A stretch of DNA of 64,000 bases from Selenomonadales bacterium (GTDB lineage: Bacteria; Bacillota; Negativicutes; Sporomusales; UBA7701), in the NCBI GenBank assembly GCA_029975165.1, contig JARKPR010000036.1, forward strand, positions 1 through 64,000. Direction: 5' to 3'. The notes below the pieces were generated by a model. That model did not search any database and was not told the DNA's origin. It was given only the letters and a program-made list of their open reading frames with translations. The position numbers and the translations under genes were made by a program. Positions within the stretch are counted from its first letter, which is position 1, and each line of letters begins with the position of its first letter. Positions 35,133 to 43,823 of the stretch are shown here, one piece after another.

Positions 35133-36434
35133 ATGGCTACCCAGATGGAGCTCGCCCGGCAGGGGCGGATTACGCCCGCCATGGAGGCGGTGGCGGCGGA
35201 AGAGGGGCTGGCGGCGGAGGTTGTCCGCGAGCGGGTCGCGGCCGGCACGGTGACGATCTGCGCCAACGTCAACCACGCTACCCTCACACCGAAGGGCTTC
35301 GGCCTCGGCTTGAGGACGAAGGTGAACGCCAATATCGGCACGTCGAGCGCTTTTCCGGCCGTGGAGCCCGAGCTGGCCAAGCTGCGGGCGGCCGTGGCGG
35401 CGGGGGCCGACGCGGTGATGGACCTGAGCACCGGCGACGATATCGATTATTCGCGGCGCGAGATCGTGAGGAATTCGCCTGTGCCGGTGGGGACGGTGCC
35501 GATATACCAGGCCACGGTCGAGGCGATAAAGGGCCAGGGGGCGATCGTCGCCATGACGGGCGACGACATTTTCGCCACGGTCGAGAAGCATGCCAGGGAC
35601 GGCGTGGATTTCATGACTATCCATTGCGGCATCACGCAGGCGAGTATCGCCAGGCTGCGCCAGCAGGGGCGGGTGACGGATATCGTCAGCCGCGGCGGGT
35701 CGTTCATCACCGGCTGGATGCTGCACAACGACAAGGAGAATCCCCTGTACGAGCGGTACGACGAGCTGATGGACATCTGCGCGGCCTACGACGTGACGAT
35801 CAGCCTGGGCGACGGCCTGCGGCCGGGCTGCCTGGCCGACGCCACCGACCGCGCCCAGGTGGAGGAGCTGCTGACGCTGGGCGAGCTGGTGGACCGGGCG
35901 TGGGCCAAGGGCGTGCAGGTGCTGGTGGAGGGGCCGGGCCATGTGCCGTATAATCAGATCGAGGCCAATATAAAGCTGCAGAAGCAGATTTGCAAGGGCG
36001 CGCCTTTCTATGTGCTGGGGCCGCTGGTGACCGACGTGGCTCCCGGCTACGACCACATCACGGCGGCTATCGGCGGCACGCTGGCGGCGGCGGCCGGCGC
36101 CGATTTCCTCTGCTATGTCACGCCGGCCGAGCATCTCGGCCTGCCGACGATCGACGATGTGCGCGAAGGGGTGATCGCCTCGCGTATCGCCGGGCATGCC
36201 GCCGATATCGTCAAGGGCGTGAAGGGGGCGTGGGAGTGGGATATGTCCATGGCCAAGGCCCGCAAGGCGCTCGACTGGGAGAAGCAGGTGGCGCTGGCCA
36301 TCGACCCGGTGAAGGCGGCCCGCTACCGCCAGGAGCGCAACCCCGGCGGCGCGGAGGCGTGCTCGATGTGCGGCAATTATTGCGCGATGAAGATCGTGAG
36401 CGAGTATTTGGGCAAGCCGGTCGAAAGGTGCTGA
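35133..36434 (+). CDS. thiC: phosphomethylpyrimidine synthase ThiC
   Basis: A 433-residue radical SAM enzyme converting aminoimidazole ribotide to hydroxymethylpyrimidine phosphate in thiamine synthesis. Conserved blocks: [73 protein letters not shown] and [15 protein letters not shown]. The C-terminal [11 protein letters not shown] (C-x2-C-x4-C) holds the iron-sulfur cluster. Length is that of the short bacterial form. It is controlled by the TPP riboswitch upstream and ends at a strong terminator, and no other thiamine gene is in this transcript. Confidence 0.97.
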   Translation: MATQMELARQGRITPAMEAVAAEEGLAAEVVRERVAAGTVTICANVNHATLTPKGFGLGLRTKVNANIGTSSAFPAVEPELAKLRAAVAAGADAVMDLSTGDDIDYSRREIVRNSPVPVGTVPIYQATVEAIKGQGAIVAMTGDDIFATVEKHARDGVDFMTIHCGITQASIARLRQQGRVTDIVSRGGSFITGWMLHNDKENPLYERYDELMDICAAYDVTISLGDGLRPGCLADATDRAQVEELLTLGELVDRAWAKGVQVLVEGPGHVPYNQIEANIKLQKQICKGAPFYVLGPLVTDVAPGYDHITAAIGGTLAAAAGADFLCYVTPAEHLGLPTIDDVREGVIASRIAGHAADIVKGVKGAWEWDMSMAKARKALDWEKQVALAIDPVKAARYRQERNPGGAEACSMCGNYCAMKIVSEYLGKPVERC

Positions 36435-36440
36435 ACAGGC

Positions 36441-36474
36441 AAAAAAGCGTCCCGCGGGAGCGGGACGCTTTTTT
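36441..36474. terminator. bidirectional terminator between thiC and alr
   Basis: A 14-bp stem AAAAAAGCGTCCCG with its complement and A6/T6 ends. Confidence 0.92.
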
Positions 36475-36537
36475 CTGCGCGGCGATTGCCGGCCGTCGCC
36501 TTCGCTGCCGCCGCCGGGGAGGGCGGCGAGCAAGTGG

Positions 36538-37650
36538 TCATTCGTTGAGATATACCCTGGGAACCCGCGGGCTGACGGCGCAGGCCAGCTCGTAATTTAT
36601 GGTGCCGGCCAGGTCGGCGAGTTCGGTGAGGGTGATTTCTTCCCTGCCCTGGCGGCCGAAGAGGACGGCTTCGTCGCCGATGGACGCGTCGCCGTCCGGG
36701 CCGAGGTCGACGACGAGCTGGTCCATGCATACCCGGCCCACGACCGGACAGCGTTTGCCACCGATGAGGACGGCGGCTTTGTTGGATAGGTGGCGGCTGT
36801 AGCCGTCGGCGTAGCCGACCGGCAGGGTGGCGAGGAAGGTGGCGCGGTCGGTGGTGAAGGTGCAGCCGTAGCTGACGGCCGTGCCGGCGGACACTTCTTT
36901 GATGTAGGCGATGCGGGTCTTGAGCTGCATGGCGGGTTTCAGGTCGAGGCTGCGGCGCATCTCGTGGGACGGCGGCAGGCCGTAGATGATGATGCCGGGG
37001 CGGACGGTGTTGAAGTGGCCGTGGGGCAGGTCGATTACGGCGGCGCTGTTGGCGGCCGATATGTAGGTGAGGCTGGTTTTGGCCGCCAGCCGGTCGACGG
37101 CGGCGTTGAAGGCGGCGAGCTGCTTGTCGGCATAGGTTTTGTCGGCGGCGTCGGCGGTGGCGAGGTGGGTGAAGATGCCGACGAGTTCGACGCCGGGGCT
37201 GGCCTGGATGTACTGGCGGAATTCCTCGATCTGGACGGGGGCGATGCCGATCCGTCCCATGCCGGTGTCGGTCTTGAGCATGATGCGGCAGCGGCGGCCG
37301 GCCTCGCGGGCGGCGTGGGCGAGGGCCCGGATGTTGTCCATGGTGGCGACGGCGGCAATGAGGTGGTAGTCGACGACCATGCGGGCCTGTTCGGGCGAGG
37401 TGAGGCCGAGGAGGAAGATGGGTACGGCCAGGCCGGCCGACCGCAGCTCGGCGCCTTCCTCGGGGATGGCTACGGCCAGGCAGTCGGCGCCCGCCTCCAG
37501 GGCGGCCAGGCTGACCTTTACGGCGCCGTGCCCGTAGGCGTTGGCCTTGACGACCGCCACCAGCTTGACGGCCGGGCCGGCGACGCCGCGGATCTGGCGG
37601 ATGTTGTGGCGTATGGCCGCCAGGTCGATTTCGGCGTAGGTTGGTCGCAT
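36538..37650 (-). CDS. alr: alanine racemase
   Basis: A 370-residue PLP enzyme making D-alanine for peptidoglycan. The PLP lysine is in VVKANAYGHG, and the opposing catalytic tyrosine is in AVSYGCTF. Also present are KTDTGMGRIG, VRPGIIIYG, LPVGYADGYSR and VGRVCMDQ. Length is standard. It lies one base after the TyrR-like regulator gene, so it is cotranscribed with it, with its ribosome site inside the regulator's last codons. Confidence 0.97.
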   Translation of the reverse strand: MRPTYAEIDLAAIRHNIRQIRGVAGPAVKLVAVVKANAYGHGAVKVSLAALEAGADCLAVAIPEEGAELRSAGLAVPIFLLGLTSPEQARMVVDYHLIAAVATMDNIRALAHAAREAGRRCRIMLKTDTGMGRIGIAPVQIEEFRQYIQASPGVELVGIFTHLATADAADKTYADKQLAAFNAAVDRLAAKTSLTYISAANSAAVIDLPHGHFNTVRPGIIIYGLPPSHEMRRSLDLKPAMQLKTRIAYIKEVSAGTAVSYGCTFTTDRATFLATLPVGYADGYSRHLSNKAAVLIGGKRCPVVGRVCMDQLVVDLGPDGDASIGDEAVLFGRQGREEITLTELADLAGTINYELACAVSPRVPRVYLNE

Positions 37651-37651
37651 G

Positions 37652-39220
37652 CTATCCCTTCTTATCGTCGTTATTGTCGATAGCCAGACCGTACTTGCGG
37701 AGTTTTTTCAGGACGGCGGTGTGGGAGAGGCCGAGGGCGGCTCCCAGCTGCCGCGATGTCCGGTGGCGCTTGCGGGCCTGGAGGAGGAGGTCCCGCTCGA
37801 CTTCGGCGAGCGTTTCCGCCAGCGGTCGCCCGGGGGCGTCCGTGCCGCGCGGCGGCGGGGTGCGGCCGTGGTCGAGGACAATGTGGCTGGCGAGGATGAT
37901 TTTGTCGCCGACGATATTGACCGCCCGTTCGATGACGTTTTCCAGTTCGCGGATGTTGCCGGGCCAGTGGTAGGCGGTCAGTTTGGCGAGGGCGGTCTCG
38001 CTGATGGCGTCGACGGGTTTTTGCAGTTTGGCGGCGAAGCGTTTGAGGAAGTGGTCGGCGAGGAGGGGGATGTCTTCGCTTCTTTCCCGCAGAGGCGGCA
38101 GGAAGAGGGGGATGACGTTGAGCCGGTAGTAGAGGTCTTCGCGGAAGGAGCCTTTGGCGATCATGTCTTCGAGGTGACGGTTGGTGGCGGCGAGGATGCG
38201 GACGTTGACGGCGTTTTCCCGCGTGCCGCCGATGCGGCGCACTTTGCCGTCCTGCAGCACGCGCAGCAGCTTGGCCTGGAGGTGGGCGGAGAGCTCGCCG
38301 ATCTCGTCGAGGAAGAGGGTGCCGCTGTGGGCGAATTCGAACAGGCCCTGTTTGCCGCCTTTGGCGGCGCCGGTGAACGCGCCTTCTTCGTAGCCGAACA
38401 GTTCGCTCTCCAGCAGGGTGTCGGGGACGGCGGCGCAGTTGAGGGGGACGAAGACTTTGCCGGCCCGCGGCGAGGCGGCGTGGATGGCGCGGGCGAACAG
38501 TTCCTTGCCTGTGCCGGTTTCGCCGCGGATGAGCACGGTGGAGTCGCCGCGGGCGATGGTGCCGGCGACGGTCACGACCTGGCGCATGGCGGCGCTTGTG
38601 TATAGTATTTCGTCGAAGGTGAAGGTCATTTGCCCGGTTACGGTGTAGACCAGTTCGCGCACGTCGCTGATGTCTTTGAGGACGGCGACGGCGCCGATGA
38701 TCCGGCCCCATTCGCCCAGGATGGGGCGGCCGCTCGCTAGGTAGTGGCTTTTCGTCCGCTCGAGGACGATTTCGCGGTTGTCGTATTTGGCGCCGGTCCG
38801 CAATGTTTCCAGCAGGGGCAGGCCGGAGGATATCTCGGCCAGGGGGCGGCCGATGACTTGATAATAGGGGAGGCGGACGATTTTTTCCGCCGCCGGGTTG
38901 TAGTGGGTCACCCGGCCGCGGTGGTCGATGGCGACGATGCCTTCGCCGACCGAGGCCAGCACGGCTTTGATCTGTTCGGCTTTCACCTGGTGGGGCATGA
39001 GGTCGATCTCGGCGGCGTCGATAACCTGGGGCACGGTTTTCAGGGCGGCGATGATCGTTTCCTTGTCGGCCGGCAGGATGGCCTCGATTTCGAGATAGAC
39101 GGTGTTGGGTTCGACTTCCATGGTGAGGATATTGAAATGGCGGGCGGCGAGGACCTGTGAGATGTCGTGGACCAGCCCGACCCGGTCGATGTTCGGGATG
39201 CGCAGACGGAGCGGCTGCAT
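37652..39220 (-). CDS. sigma-54-dependent TyrR-like regulator (ACT-PAS-AAA+-HTH)
   Basis: A 522-residue enhancer-binding protein. Order: ACT domain (about 1-72, [19 protein letters not shown]), PAS (about 78-185, [19 protein letters not shown]), AAA+ sigma-54 activator domain (about 205-435) with [21 protein letters not shown] (the loop contacting sigma-54) and LFLDEIGEL, then a TyrR-type C-terminal helix-turn-helix ([23 protein letters not shown]). The ACT domain suggests amino-acid sensing. It sits directly upstream of alr and may control it or amino-acid uptake. The predicted partner promoters (TGGCAC-N5-TTGCA type) were not seen nearby. Confidence 0.93.
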   Translation of the reverse strand: MQPLRLRIPNIDRVGLVHDISQVLAARHFNILTMEVEPNTVYLEIEAILPADKETIIAALKTVPQVIDAAEIDLMPHQVKAEQIKAVLASVGEGIVAIDHRGRVTHYNPAAEKIVRLPYYQVIGRPLAEISSGLPLLETLRTGAKYDNREIVLERTKSHYLASGRPILGEWGRIIGAVAVLKDISDVRELVYTVTGQMTFTFDEILYTSAAMRQVVTVAGTIARGDSTVLIRGETGTGKELFARAIHAASPRAGKVFVPLNCAAVPDTLLESELFGYEEGAFTGAAKGGKQGLFEFAHSGTLFLDEIGELSAHLQAKLLRVLQDGKVRRIGGTRENAVNVRILAATNRHLEDMIAKGSFREDLYYRLNVIPLFLPPLRERSEDIPLLADHFLKRFAAKLQKPVDAISETALAKLTAYHWPGNIRELENVIERAVNIVGDKIILASHIVLDHGRTPPPRGTDAPGRPLAETLAEVERDLLLQARKRHRTSRQLGAALGLSHTAVLKKLRKYGLAIDNNDDKKG

Positions 39221-39309
39221 GGCCGGCCCCCTTCCGATACGGAATATGACTAACAGTTAAACACCGGGCCGGCAGAATCCTCCGCCTGGTACAACTTTTT
39301 TTGCCGGCG

Positions 39310-39318
39310 TGGTATACT
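39310..39318 (+). promoter_or_regulatory. extended -10 upstream of thiL
   Basis: TGGTATACT matches an extended -10 (TGnTATAAT), 45 bases before thiL, in the 143-base divergent region shared with the TyrR-like gene. Confidence 0.5.
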
Positions 39319-39363
39319 AGCTATTGAAATGGTATTATAAGCCAAAGACGAGACGGTGATGCG

Positions 39364-40353
39364 ATGAATCTGCACGAAGTAGGCGAATTCGGCCTTATCG
39401 ATCTTATCAGGGAAAATACGGTCGCCGACCCGTCGGCGGTGGTGGCCGGGATCGGCGACGACGCCGCCGTCTACCGGCCGGGAGCGGGGCTTTATCAGCT
39501 GCTGACCACCGATATGCTGGTGGAGAACATCCACTTCCTGCTCGCCCGTACCACGCCGTGGCAATTGGGCTACCGGGCGATCGCCGTCAATTTGAGCGAT
39601 ATCGCCGCGATGGGCGGCCGGCCGCGGCATGCCGTGGTGGCGGTGGGGCTGCCGCCGCGGCTGCCGGTGGAGTTCGTCGTGGCGCTTTACGACGGCATGA
39701 AGGAGATCTGCCGCGAGTTCGCGGTGAATATCGTCGGCGGCGATACGGTCGCCAGCCCGCACGGCCTGGTGATCAACGCCGCGGTGACGGGCGAGGTCGC
39801 GCCGGACGGGCTGCTGCTGCGCTCCGGGGCCCGCCCCGGGGACGCGGTGGTCGTGACCGGCACGCTCGGCGACGCGGCCTGCGGCCTGGAGCTTTTACTC
39901 ACGGAGGACTGGGAGCGGCACGAGTTCGCCTGGCCGCTCGTGACCGCCCACCTGACGCCGCGGCCGCAGGTGGCCACCGGCCCGCTGCTGGCCGGCTGGG
40001 GCGCGACCAGCGCCGACGACATCAGCGACGGCCTGGCGAGCGAGGCCCACGAGATCGCCAAAGCCAGCGGGGTGGGCATCCGCCTGTACGCCGACCGCAT
40101 CCCGCTGTCGTCGCAGCTGACGGCCGCCGCGGTCCTGCTTGGCAAGCCGCCGCTCGATTATGCGCTGTACGGCGGCGAGGATTTCCAGCTCGTTTTCACC
40201 ATCGGCCAGGATAAGGTCGGCCGTCTGGCCGGCAAGGGCGGGCCGCTGACCGTGGTCGGCGAGGTGACCGCCAGGGAGGACGGGGTGGTGCTGGTGGCCG
40301 CGGACGGCGCGGCTGCGGCGCTCAGGCCCCGCGGCTACAACCATTTCCGTTAG
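39364..40353 (+). CDS. thiL: thiamine-monophosphate kinase
   Basis: A 329-residue enzyme of the PurM-like superfamily that phosphorylates TMP to TPP. Motifs: GEFGLIDLI, IGDDAAVY, LTTDMLVENIHF, AVNLSDIAAMGG, NIVGGDTVAS, GTLGDAACGLELL, ADDISDGLASEAHEIA and ALYGGEDFQLVF. First gene of the thiL-tsaE-tsaB-rimI operon that is widespread in Firmicutes. Only ten bases separate it from tsaE. Confidence 0.96.
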   Translation: MNLHEVGEFGLIDLIRENTVADPSAVVAGIGDDAAVYRPGAGLYQLLTTDMLVENIHFLLARTTPWQLGYRAIAVNLSDIAAMGGRPRHAVVAVGLPPRLPVEFVVALYDGMKEICREFAVNIVGGDTVASPHGLVINAAVTGEVAPDGLLLRSGARPGDAVVVTGTLGDAACGLELLLTEDWERHEFAWPLVTAHLTPRPQVATGPLLAGWGATSADDISDGLASEAHEIAKASGVGIRLYADRIPLSSQLTAAAVLLGKPPLDYALYGGEDFQLVFTIGQDKVGRLAGKGGPLTVVGEVTAREDGVVLVAADGAAAALRPRGYNHFR

Positions 40354-40363
40354 AGGAGAAAAC

Positions 40364-40831
40364 ATGTTTGCTATAACAATGGAGAATCCGGCGGCGACGG
40401 CGGCTTTCGGCCGCGCTCTCGGCCGGCGCCTGGCCGCCGGGGATGTCGTCTGCCTGGCCGGCGACCTGGGGGCCGGCAAGACGCTGCTTGTCCAGGGGAT
40501 CGCCGCCGGCCTCGGGGTGACCGAGGAGGTCACCAGCCCCACGTTCACTATCCTGCAGGTTTACGACAGCGGCCGTCTGCCGCTTAACCATTTCGACCTT
40601 TATCGGCTGGAAACCCCGGCCGAGCTTGAAGATGTCGGCTTTGCGGAGTATACCGGCGGCGACGCCGCGGCGGTTATCGAGTGGGCGGACAAGTTCGCCG
40701 CCGCCATGCCGGACGAGCGCCTGTGGATCGAGATCAAGGGCGGCGCCGGCCCGAGCGAGCGCCTGCTGGCGCTGACGCCGGCCGGGGAGCGCTACCGCCG
40801 CCTGTGCGAGGAGCTGATGGCGGCATGCTGA
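40364..40831 (+). CDS. tsaE: tRNA threonylcarbamoyladenosine synthesis ATPase TsaE
   Basis: A 155-residue P-loop protein that, with TsaB and TsaD, makes t6A37 in ANN-decoding tRNAs. Walker A is AGDLGAGKTLLVQGIA. TSPTFTILQVYD and NHFDLYRLE are the switch and Walker B-like segments. Overlaps tsaB by seven bases. TsaD is encoded 1.6 kb further on, so all three complex partners are in this window. Confidence 0.95.
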   Translation: MFAITMENPAATAAFGRALGRRLAAGDVVCLAGDLGAGKTLLVQGIAAGLGVTEEVTSPTFTILQVYDSGRLPLNHFDLYRLETPAELEDVGFAEYTGGDAAAVIEWADKFAAAMPDERLWIEIKGGAGPSERLLALTPAGERYRRLCEELMAAC

Positions 40832-41529
40832 TCCTGGCTCTGGACACCGCCACCCTGGTTTCGAGCGTGGCCCTGGCCGCTCCGGACCGGCTGCTGGGCG
40901 AGCTGACGCTCCAGACGCGCAAGACCCATTCCGAGCGCCTGATGCCCCATGTGGAGCAGCTGCTCGCCCTGGCGGAGACGGACAAGGCCGCTATCGGCGC
41001 TATCGCCGTCAGTATCGGGCCGGGTTCGTTCACCGGCCTGCGGATCGGCCTGGCGACCGCCAAGGCGCTGGCTTACGCGCTGCGCATCCCGCTGGTGGGC
41101 GTGCCGACCCTGGCGGCCCTGGCGTTCGGCTGCCCGGTGCCGGGGGCGCTGCTGGCGCCGACCATGGACGCGCAGAAGGGCAATATCTACCTGGCGCTGT
41201 ACCGCTGGCAGGCCGGCGACCTGGAGGAGGTCATGCCGCCGGCGGTGCTGGACCATGAGGCGGCGGCGGCCGAGTTGGCCGCGCGGCCCGGCGGGGCCGT
41301 GGTGCTCGGCGAGGCGGTGGCGCTTTACGGTGAGGCGTTCCGGCAGGCCGGGGTCGCATTGGCTGAACCCCATGTGGCCATGCCGCGGGCCGGCAGCGTC
41401 GCCCTGCTGGGCGCGAGGCTGCTCGCCGCCGGGGTGCGCCACGGGGCGATGGACCTCGAGCCCTTGTATATCAGACGGTCGGAAGCGGAGGAGTTATGGG
41501 AGAAGCGTCGGAGCTGCCGTTCGCGCTGA
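40825..41529 (+). CDS. tsaB: tRNA threonylcarbamoyladenosine synthesis protein TsaB
   Basis: A 234-residue ASKHA-fold scaffold paralogous to TsaD but without catalysis. Blocks: ILALDTATLVSSVAL, HSERLMPHVEQLL, VSIGPGSFTGLRIGLATAKALAYA and APTMDAQKGNIYLALY. The ATG at 40825 is inside the end of tsaE. A much longer frame in the databases-style start at 40681 would overlap tsaE by 150 bases and is rejected. It overlaps rimI by 34 bases. Confidence 0.95.
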   Translation: MLILALDTATLVSSVALAAPDRLLGELTLQTRKTHSERLMPHVEQLLALAETDKAAIGAIAVSIGPGSFTGLRIGLATAKALAYALRIPLVGVPTLAALAFGCPVPGALLAPTMDAQKGNIYLALYRWQAGDLEEVMPPAVLDHEAAAAELAARPGGAVVLGEAVALYGEAFRQAGVALAEPHVAMPRAGSVALLGARLLAAGVRHGAMDLEPLYIRRSEAEELWEKRRSCRSR

Positions 41530-41966
41530 GCATCCGCGCCATGGAGCTGGCCGATGTGGATGCGGTGCTGAAGGTGGAGGAAGCGTCGTTCGTGAGCCCC
41601 TGGTCGCGGGCGGCGTTCGTGGCCGAGGTCGGCGATAACGATCTGGCGTGTTACCTGGTGGCCGAGGCCGACGGGCAGGTCATCGGCTACGCCGGCATGT
41701 GGCTGATCGTCGACGAGGCGCATGTGACGAATGTGGCCCTGCTGCCGGCGTACCGCGGCCAGGGACTGGGAAACTTGCTCATGGCGGCGCTGTGCGGGGT
41801 GGCTAAGGCGGTTGGGGCGCGGCGGATGACGCTCGAGGTAAGGCCGTCGAACACCGCGGCCCAGCGCCTGTACGCCAAGCTGGGCTTCGTAGTGCGGGGC
41901 GTGCGGCCGGGGTACTACACGGACACCAAGGAAGACGCCCTCATCATGTGGCTGGACAGGCTGTAG
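41496..41966 (+). CDS. rimI: ribosomal-protein-alanine N-acetyltransferase RimI
   Basis: A 156-residue GNAT enzyme that acetylates the N-terminus of ribosomal protein S18. Motif A is LPAYRGQGLGNLLM. EVRPSNTAAQRLYAKLGFVVRGVRPGYY is the RimI C-terminal signature. The ATG at 41496 follows GAGGAG and lies inside tsaB, so the two are coupled. It is the last gene of the operon. Confidence 0.94.
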   Translation: MGEASELPFALSIRAMELADVDAVLKVEEASFVSPWSRAAFVAEVGDNDLACYLVAEADGQVIGYAGMWLIVDEAHVTNVALLPAYRGQGLGNLLMAALCGVAKAVGARRMTLEVRPSNTAAQRLYAKLGFVVRGVRPGYYTDTKEDALIMWLDRL

Positions 41967-41968
41967 GC

Positions 41969-41993
41969 AAAAAAAGAGCCACTTGGCGTGGCT
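41969..41993 (-). terminator. second terminator for the SASP transcript
   Basis: On the minus strand AGCCAC/GTGGCT with a 5-base loop, then C and seven T. On the plus strand no T-run follows, so it does not serve rimI well. Confidence 0.6.
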
Positions 41994-42079
41994 AAGGGTG
42001 ATTGCAGTATAGGGTATGCGGCGGTTGCGCCGGTTGTTACCGGCGGCCCCGCCCGGCCGTCCGGCCGCGGGGAAATAAA

Positions 42080-42099
42080 AGGGCGGCCGCAGCCGCCCT
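42080..42099 (-). terminator. terminator of the SASP gene
   Basis: Eight-bp stem AGGGCGGC/GCCGCCCT, CGCA-type loop, then TTTATTT on the minus strand, ten bases after the SASP stop. Confidence 0.7.
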
Positions 42100-42109
42100 C
42101 GTGAACCGG

Positions 42110-42313
42110 TTAGGTGAGGTTGTTAGATTCATACTGCTCGATCATTTTGCGGACCATATGGCCGCCAACGCGGCCGCAGTCAGCCGAGGTCATGGTATTC
42201 CAACCCTGGGAACGAACGCGCTCGGCGATACCCAGCTCGGAAGCGATTTCGAATTTCATGGTGTCAAGAGCGTTTTCGGCGGCAGGATTAACGGGTTTTC
42301 TCGAGCGTGCCAT
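42110..42313 (-). CDS. alpha/beta-type small acid-soluble spore protein
   Basis: A 67-residue DNA-binding spore protein. ALDTMKFEIASELGIAE is the first conserved helix with the germination-protease cleavage region, and SADCGRVGGHMVRKMIEQYE is the second helix with the hallmark GRVGG-x-M. Such proteins saturate spore DNA and change its UV photochemistry, linking to the photoproduct lyase at 27395. The ATG at 42313 (MARSRKP) follows GGGGGG by eight bases. An upstream in-frame start at 42337 overlaps that site and is rejected. No sigma-G promoter was assigned with confidence. Confidence 0.93.
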   Translation of the reverse strand: MARSRKPVNPAAENALDTMKFEIASELGIAERVRSQGWNTMTSADCGRVGGHMVRKMIEQYESNNLT

Positions 42314-42424
42314 TGATTTTCCCCCCCTTCCGGGCAAGCTTTTGTTTCATGCCCGTTAATATTCTGTGCTTTTTTCTTCGACGGATACATTGTAAATATT
42401 ACTACAAAAAGGAGCGGTCAGCCC

Positions 42425-43441
42425 TTGTCCCTGATTATCGGCCTGGAAACAAGCTGCGACGAAACATCGGCCGCTGTTGTCGCCGACGGACGGACAGTGT
42501 TGTCGAATATCATCTCTTCCCAGGTGGACCTGCATCAGCGTTACGGCGGGGTGGTGCCGGAGATCGCTTCCCGCAAGCATATCGAAAACGTGATGCCTGT
42601 CGTCCACGAGGCCCTGGCCGCCGCCGGCGCCGATCTGGCCGACGTCGACGCCATCGGCGTGACGTACGGGCCGGGATTGGTGGGCGCGCTGCTGGTGGGG
42701 GTGGCTACGGCCAAGGCCCTGGCGTTCGCTGCCGGCAAGCGGCTTATCGGCGTCAACCATCTCGAGGGGCATGTGTTCGCCAATTTCCTCGCCGCAGCGG
42801 AGCTGGCGCCGCCGCTTGTCGCCCTGGTGGTGTCGGGCGGCCACACGTCGCTGGTGGCGCTGGCCGATTGCAACAGCTTCCGCCTGCTCGGCCAGACGCG
42901 CGACGACGCGGCCGGGGAGGCGTTCGACAAGGTGGCCAGGGTTCTGCGGCTGCCGTATCCCGGCGGGCCGCAGATCGAGCGGCTGGCGGCGCAGGGCGAC
43001 CCGGCGGCGATCGCTTTTCCCCGCGCCTTGAGCGGCACGGGCTGCGAGTTCAGCTTCAGCGGCCTGAAGTCGGCCGTCCTGAACTACCTCAACGCCGCCC
43101 GCCAGAAGGGCGAACCGGTGAATGAGGCGGACGTCGCCGCCAGCTTCCAGGCGGCGGTCGTCGATGTGCTGGTGGCCAAGACGATGCAGGCGGCGAAAAT
43201 GGCCGGTATCGGCCGCGTTGTCCTGGCCGGAGGGGTGGCGGCCAATTCCCGCCTGCGGAGCGACATGGCGGCTGCCTGCGCGGCCGCGGGCATGACGCTC
43301 CACTACCCGCCGCCCGTTTACTGCACCGACAACGCGGCCATGATCGCCTGCCGCGCTTATTACCAGCATCTGGCCGGCGACTGGGCGGGACTGAATCTGA
43401 ACGCTGTGCCGGCGCTCCGGCTGGGCGAGAAAAAGTACTGA
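42425..43441 (+). CDS. tsaD: tRNA N6-adenosine threonylcarbamoyltransferase TsaD
   Basis: A 338-residue ASKHA-fold enzyme that transfers threonylcarbamoyl to A37. Motifs: [10 protein letters not shown]-like [14 protein letters not shown], the iron ligands [11 protein letters not shown] (H-x3-H), [48 protein letters not shown] and CTDNAAMIA. The TTG start at 42425 is ten bases after AAGGAG and gives [11 protein letters not shown]. It is transcribed separately from tsaE-tsaB. Confidence 0.96.
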   Translation: MSLIIGLETSCDETSAAVVADGRTVLSNIISSQVDLHQRYGGVVPEIASRKHIENVMPVVHEALAAAGADLADVDAIGVTYGPGLVGALLVGVATAKALAFAAGKRLIGVNHLEGHVFANFLAAAELAPPLVALVVSGGHTSLVALADCNSFRLLGQTRDDAAGEAFDKVARVLRLPYPGGPQIERLAAQGDPAAIAFPRALSGTGCEFSFSGLKSAVLNYLNAARQKGEPVNEADVAASFQAAVVDVLVAKTMQAAKMAGIGRVVLAGGVAANSRLRSDMAAACAAAGMTLHYPPPVYCTDNAAMIACRAYYQHLAGDWAGLNLNAVPALRLGEKKY

Positions 43442-43443
43442 CG

Positions 43444-43550
43444 TGTGGAAAAAAATTGTCGGACAAATGTGGATAAGGTGGCTAGCGGCGGCCGAAAAGA
43501 CGGAAATCAAGACTTGTTTTTGTGGATAAACCTGTGAATTATGTGGATAA
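43444..43550 (+). promoter_or_regulatory. cluster of DnaA boxes
   Basis: Three exact DnaA boxes, TGTGGATAA (complement TTATCCACA), lie in one orientation at 43468, 43521 and 43542, with a one-mismatch copy (TGTGGAAAA) at 43444. All are in the 382-base gap between tsaD and the sensor kinase. The gap also has AT-rich tracts (about 43580-43660) and a TTGTCGA word at 43625-43631 that resembles a Spo0A box. No gene is seen in the gap. No replication genes flank it, so this is more likely DnaA-dependent regulation or titration than oriC. Confidence 0.65.
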
Positions 43551-43823
43551 CTCCGGGATGACCGGGCGGTCATGAATTCGGCGGTTAAAAAGTTTACCGA
43601 ACGATAAACGAAAATAGCTGTTTTTGTCGATGCATTTGTCAGATTTTCCCTAAAGACAGCGAAATTTGCCGGCCCTGTGTGCCCCGGCGGGCGGACGCGC
43701 GGCCGGCTTTGCCTTACCGGCGCCAGGCAACCGGGGAACAGCGATATTTTGCCCCGGAAAACAAGGAATTTTCCCGGCCAAGGTGGAATACTATCAAACT
43801 TATATACACCCCTGGAGGAATCG

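Noticed and set aside
43444-43550. DnaA box cluster as chromosome origin
   Set aside because: Neither dnaA, dnaN, gyrB nor rpmH is nearby, and the boxes are all in one orientation without a clear unwinding element beside them.
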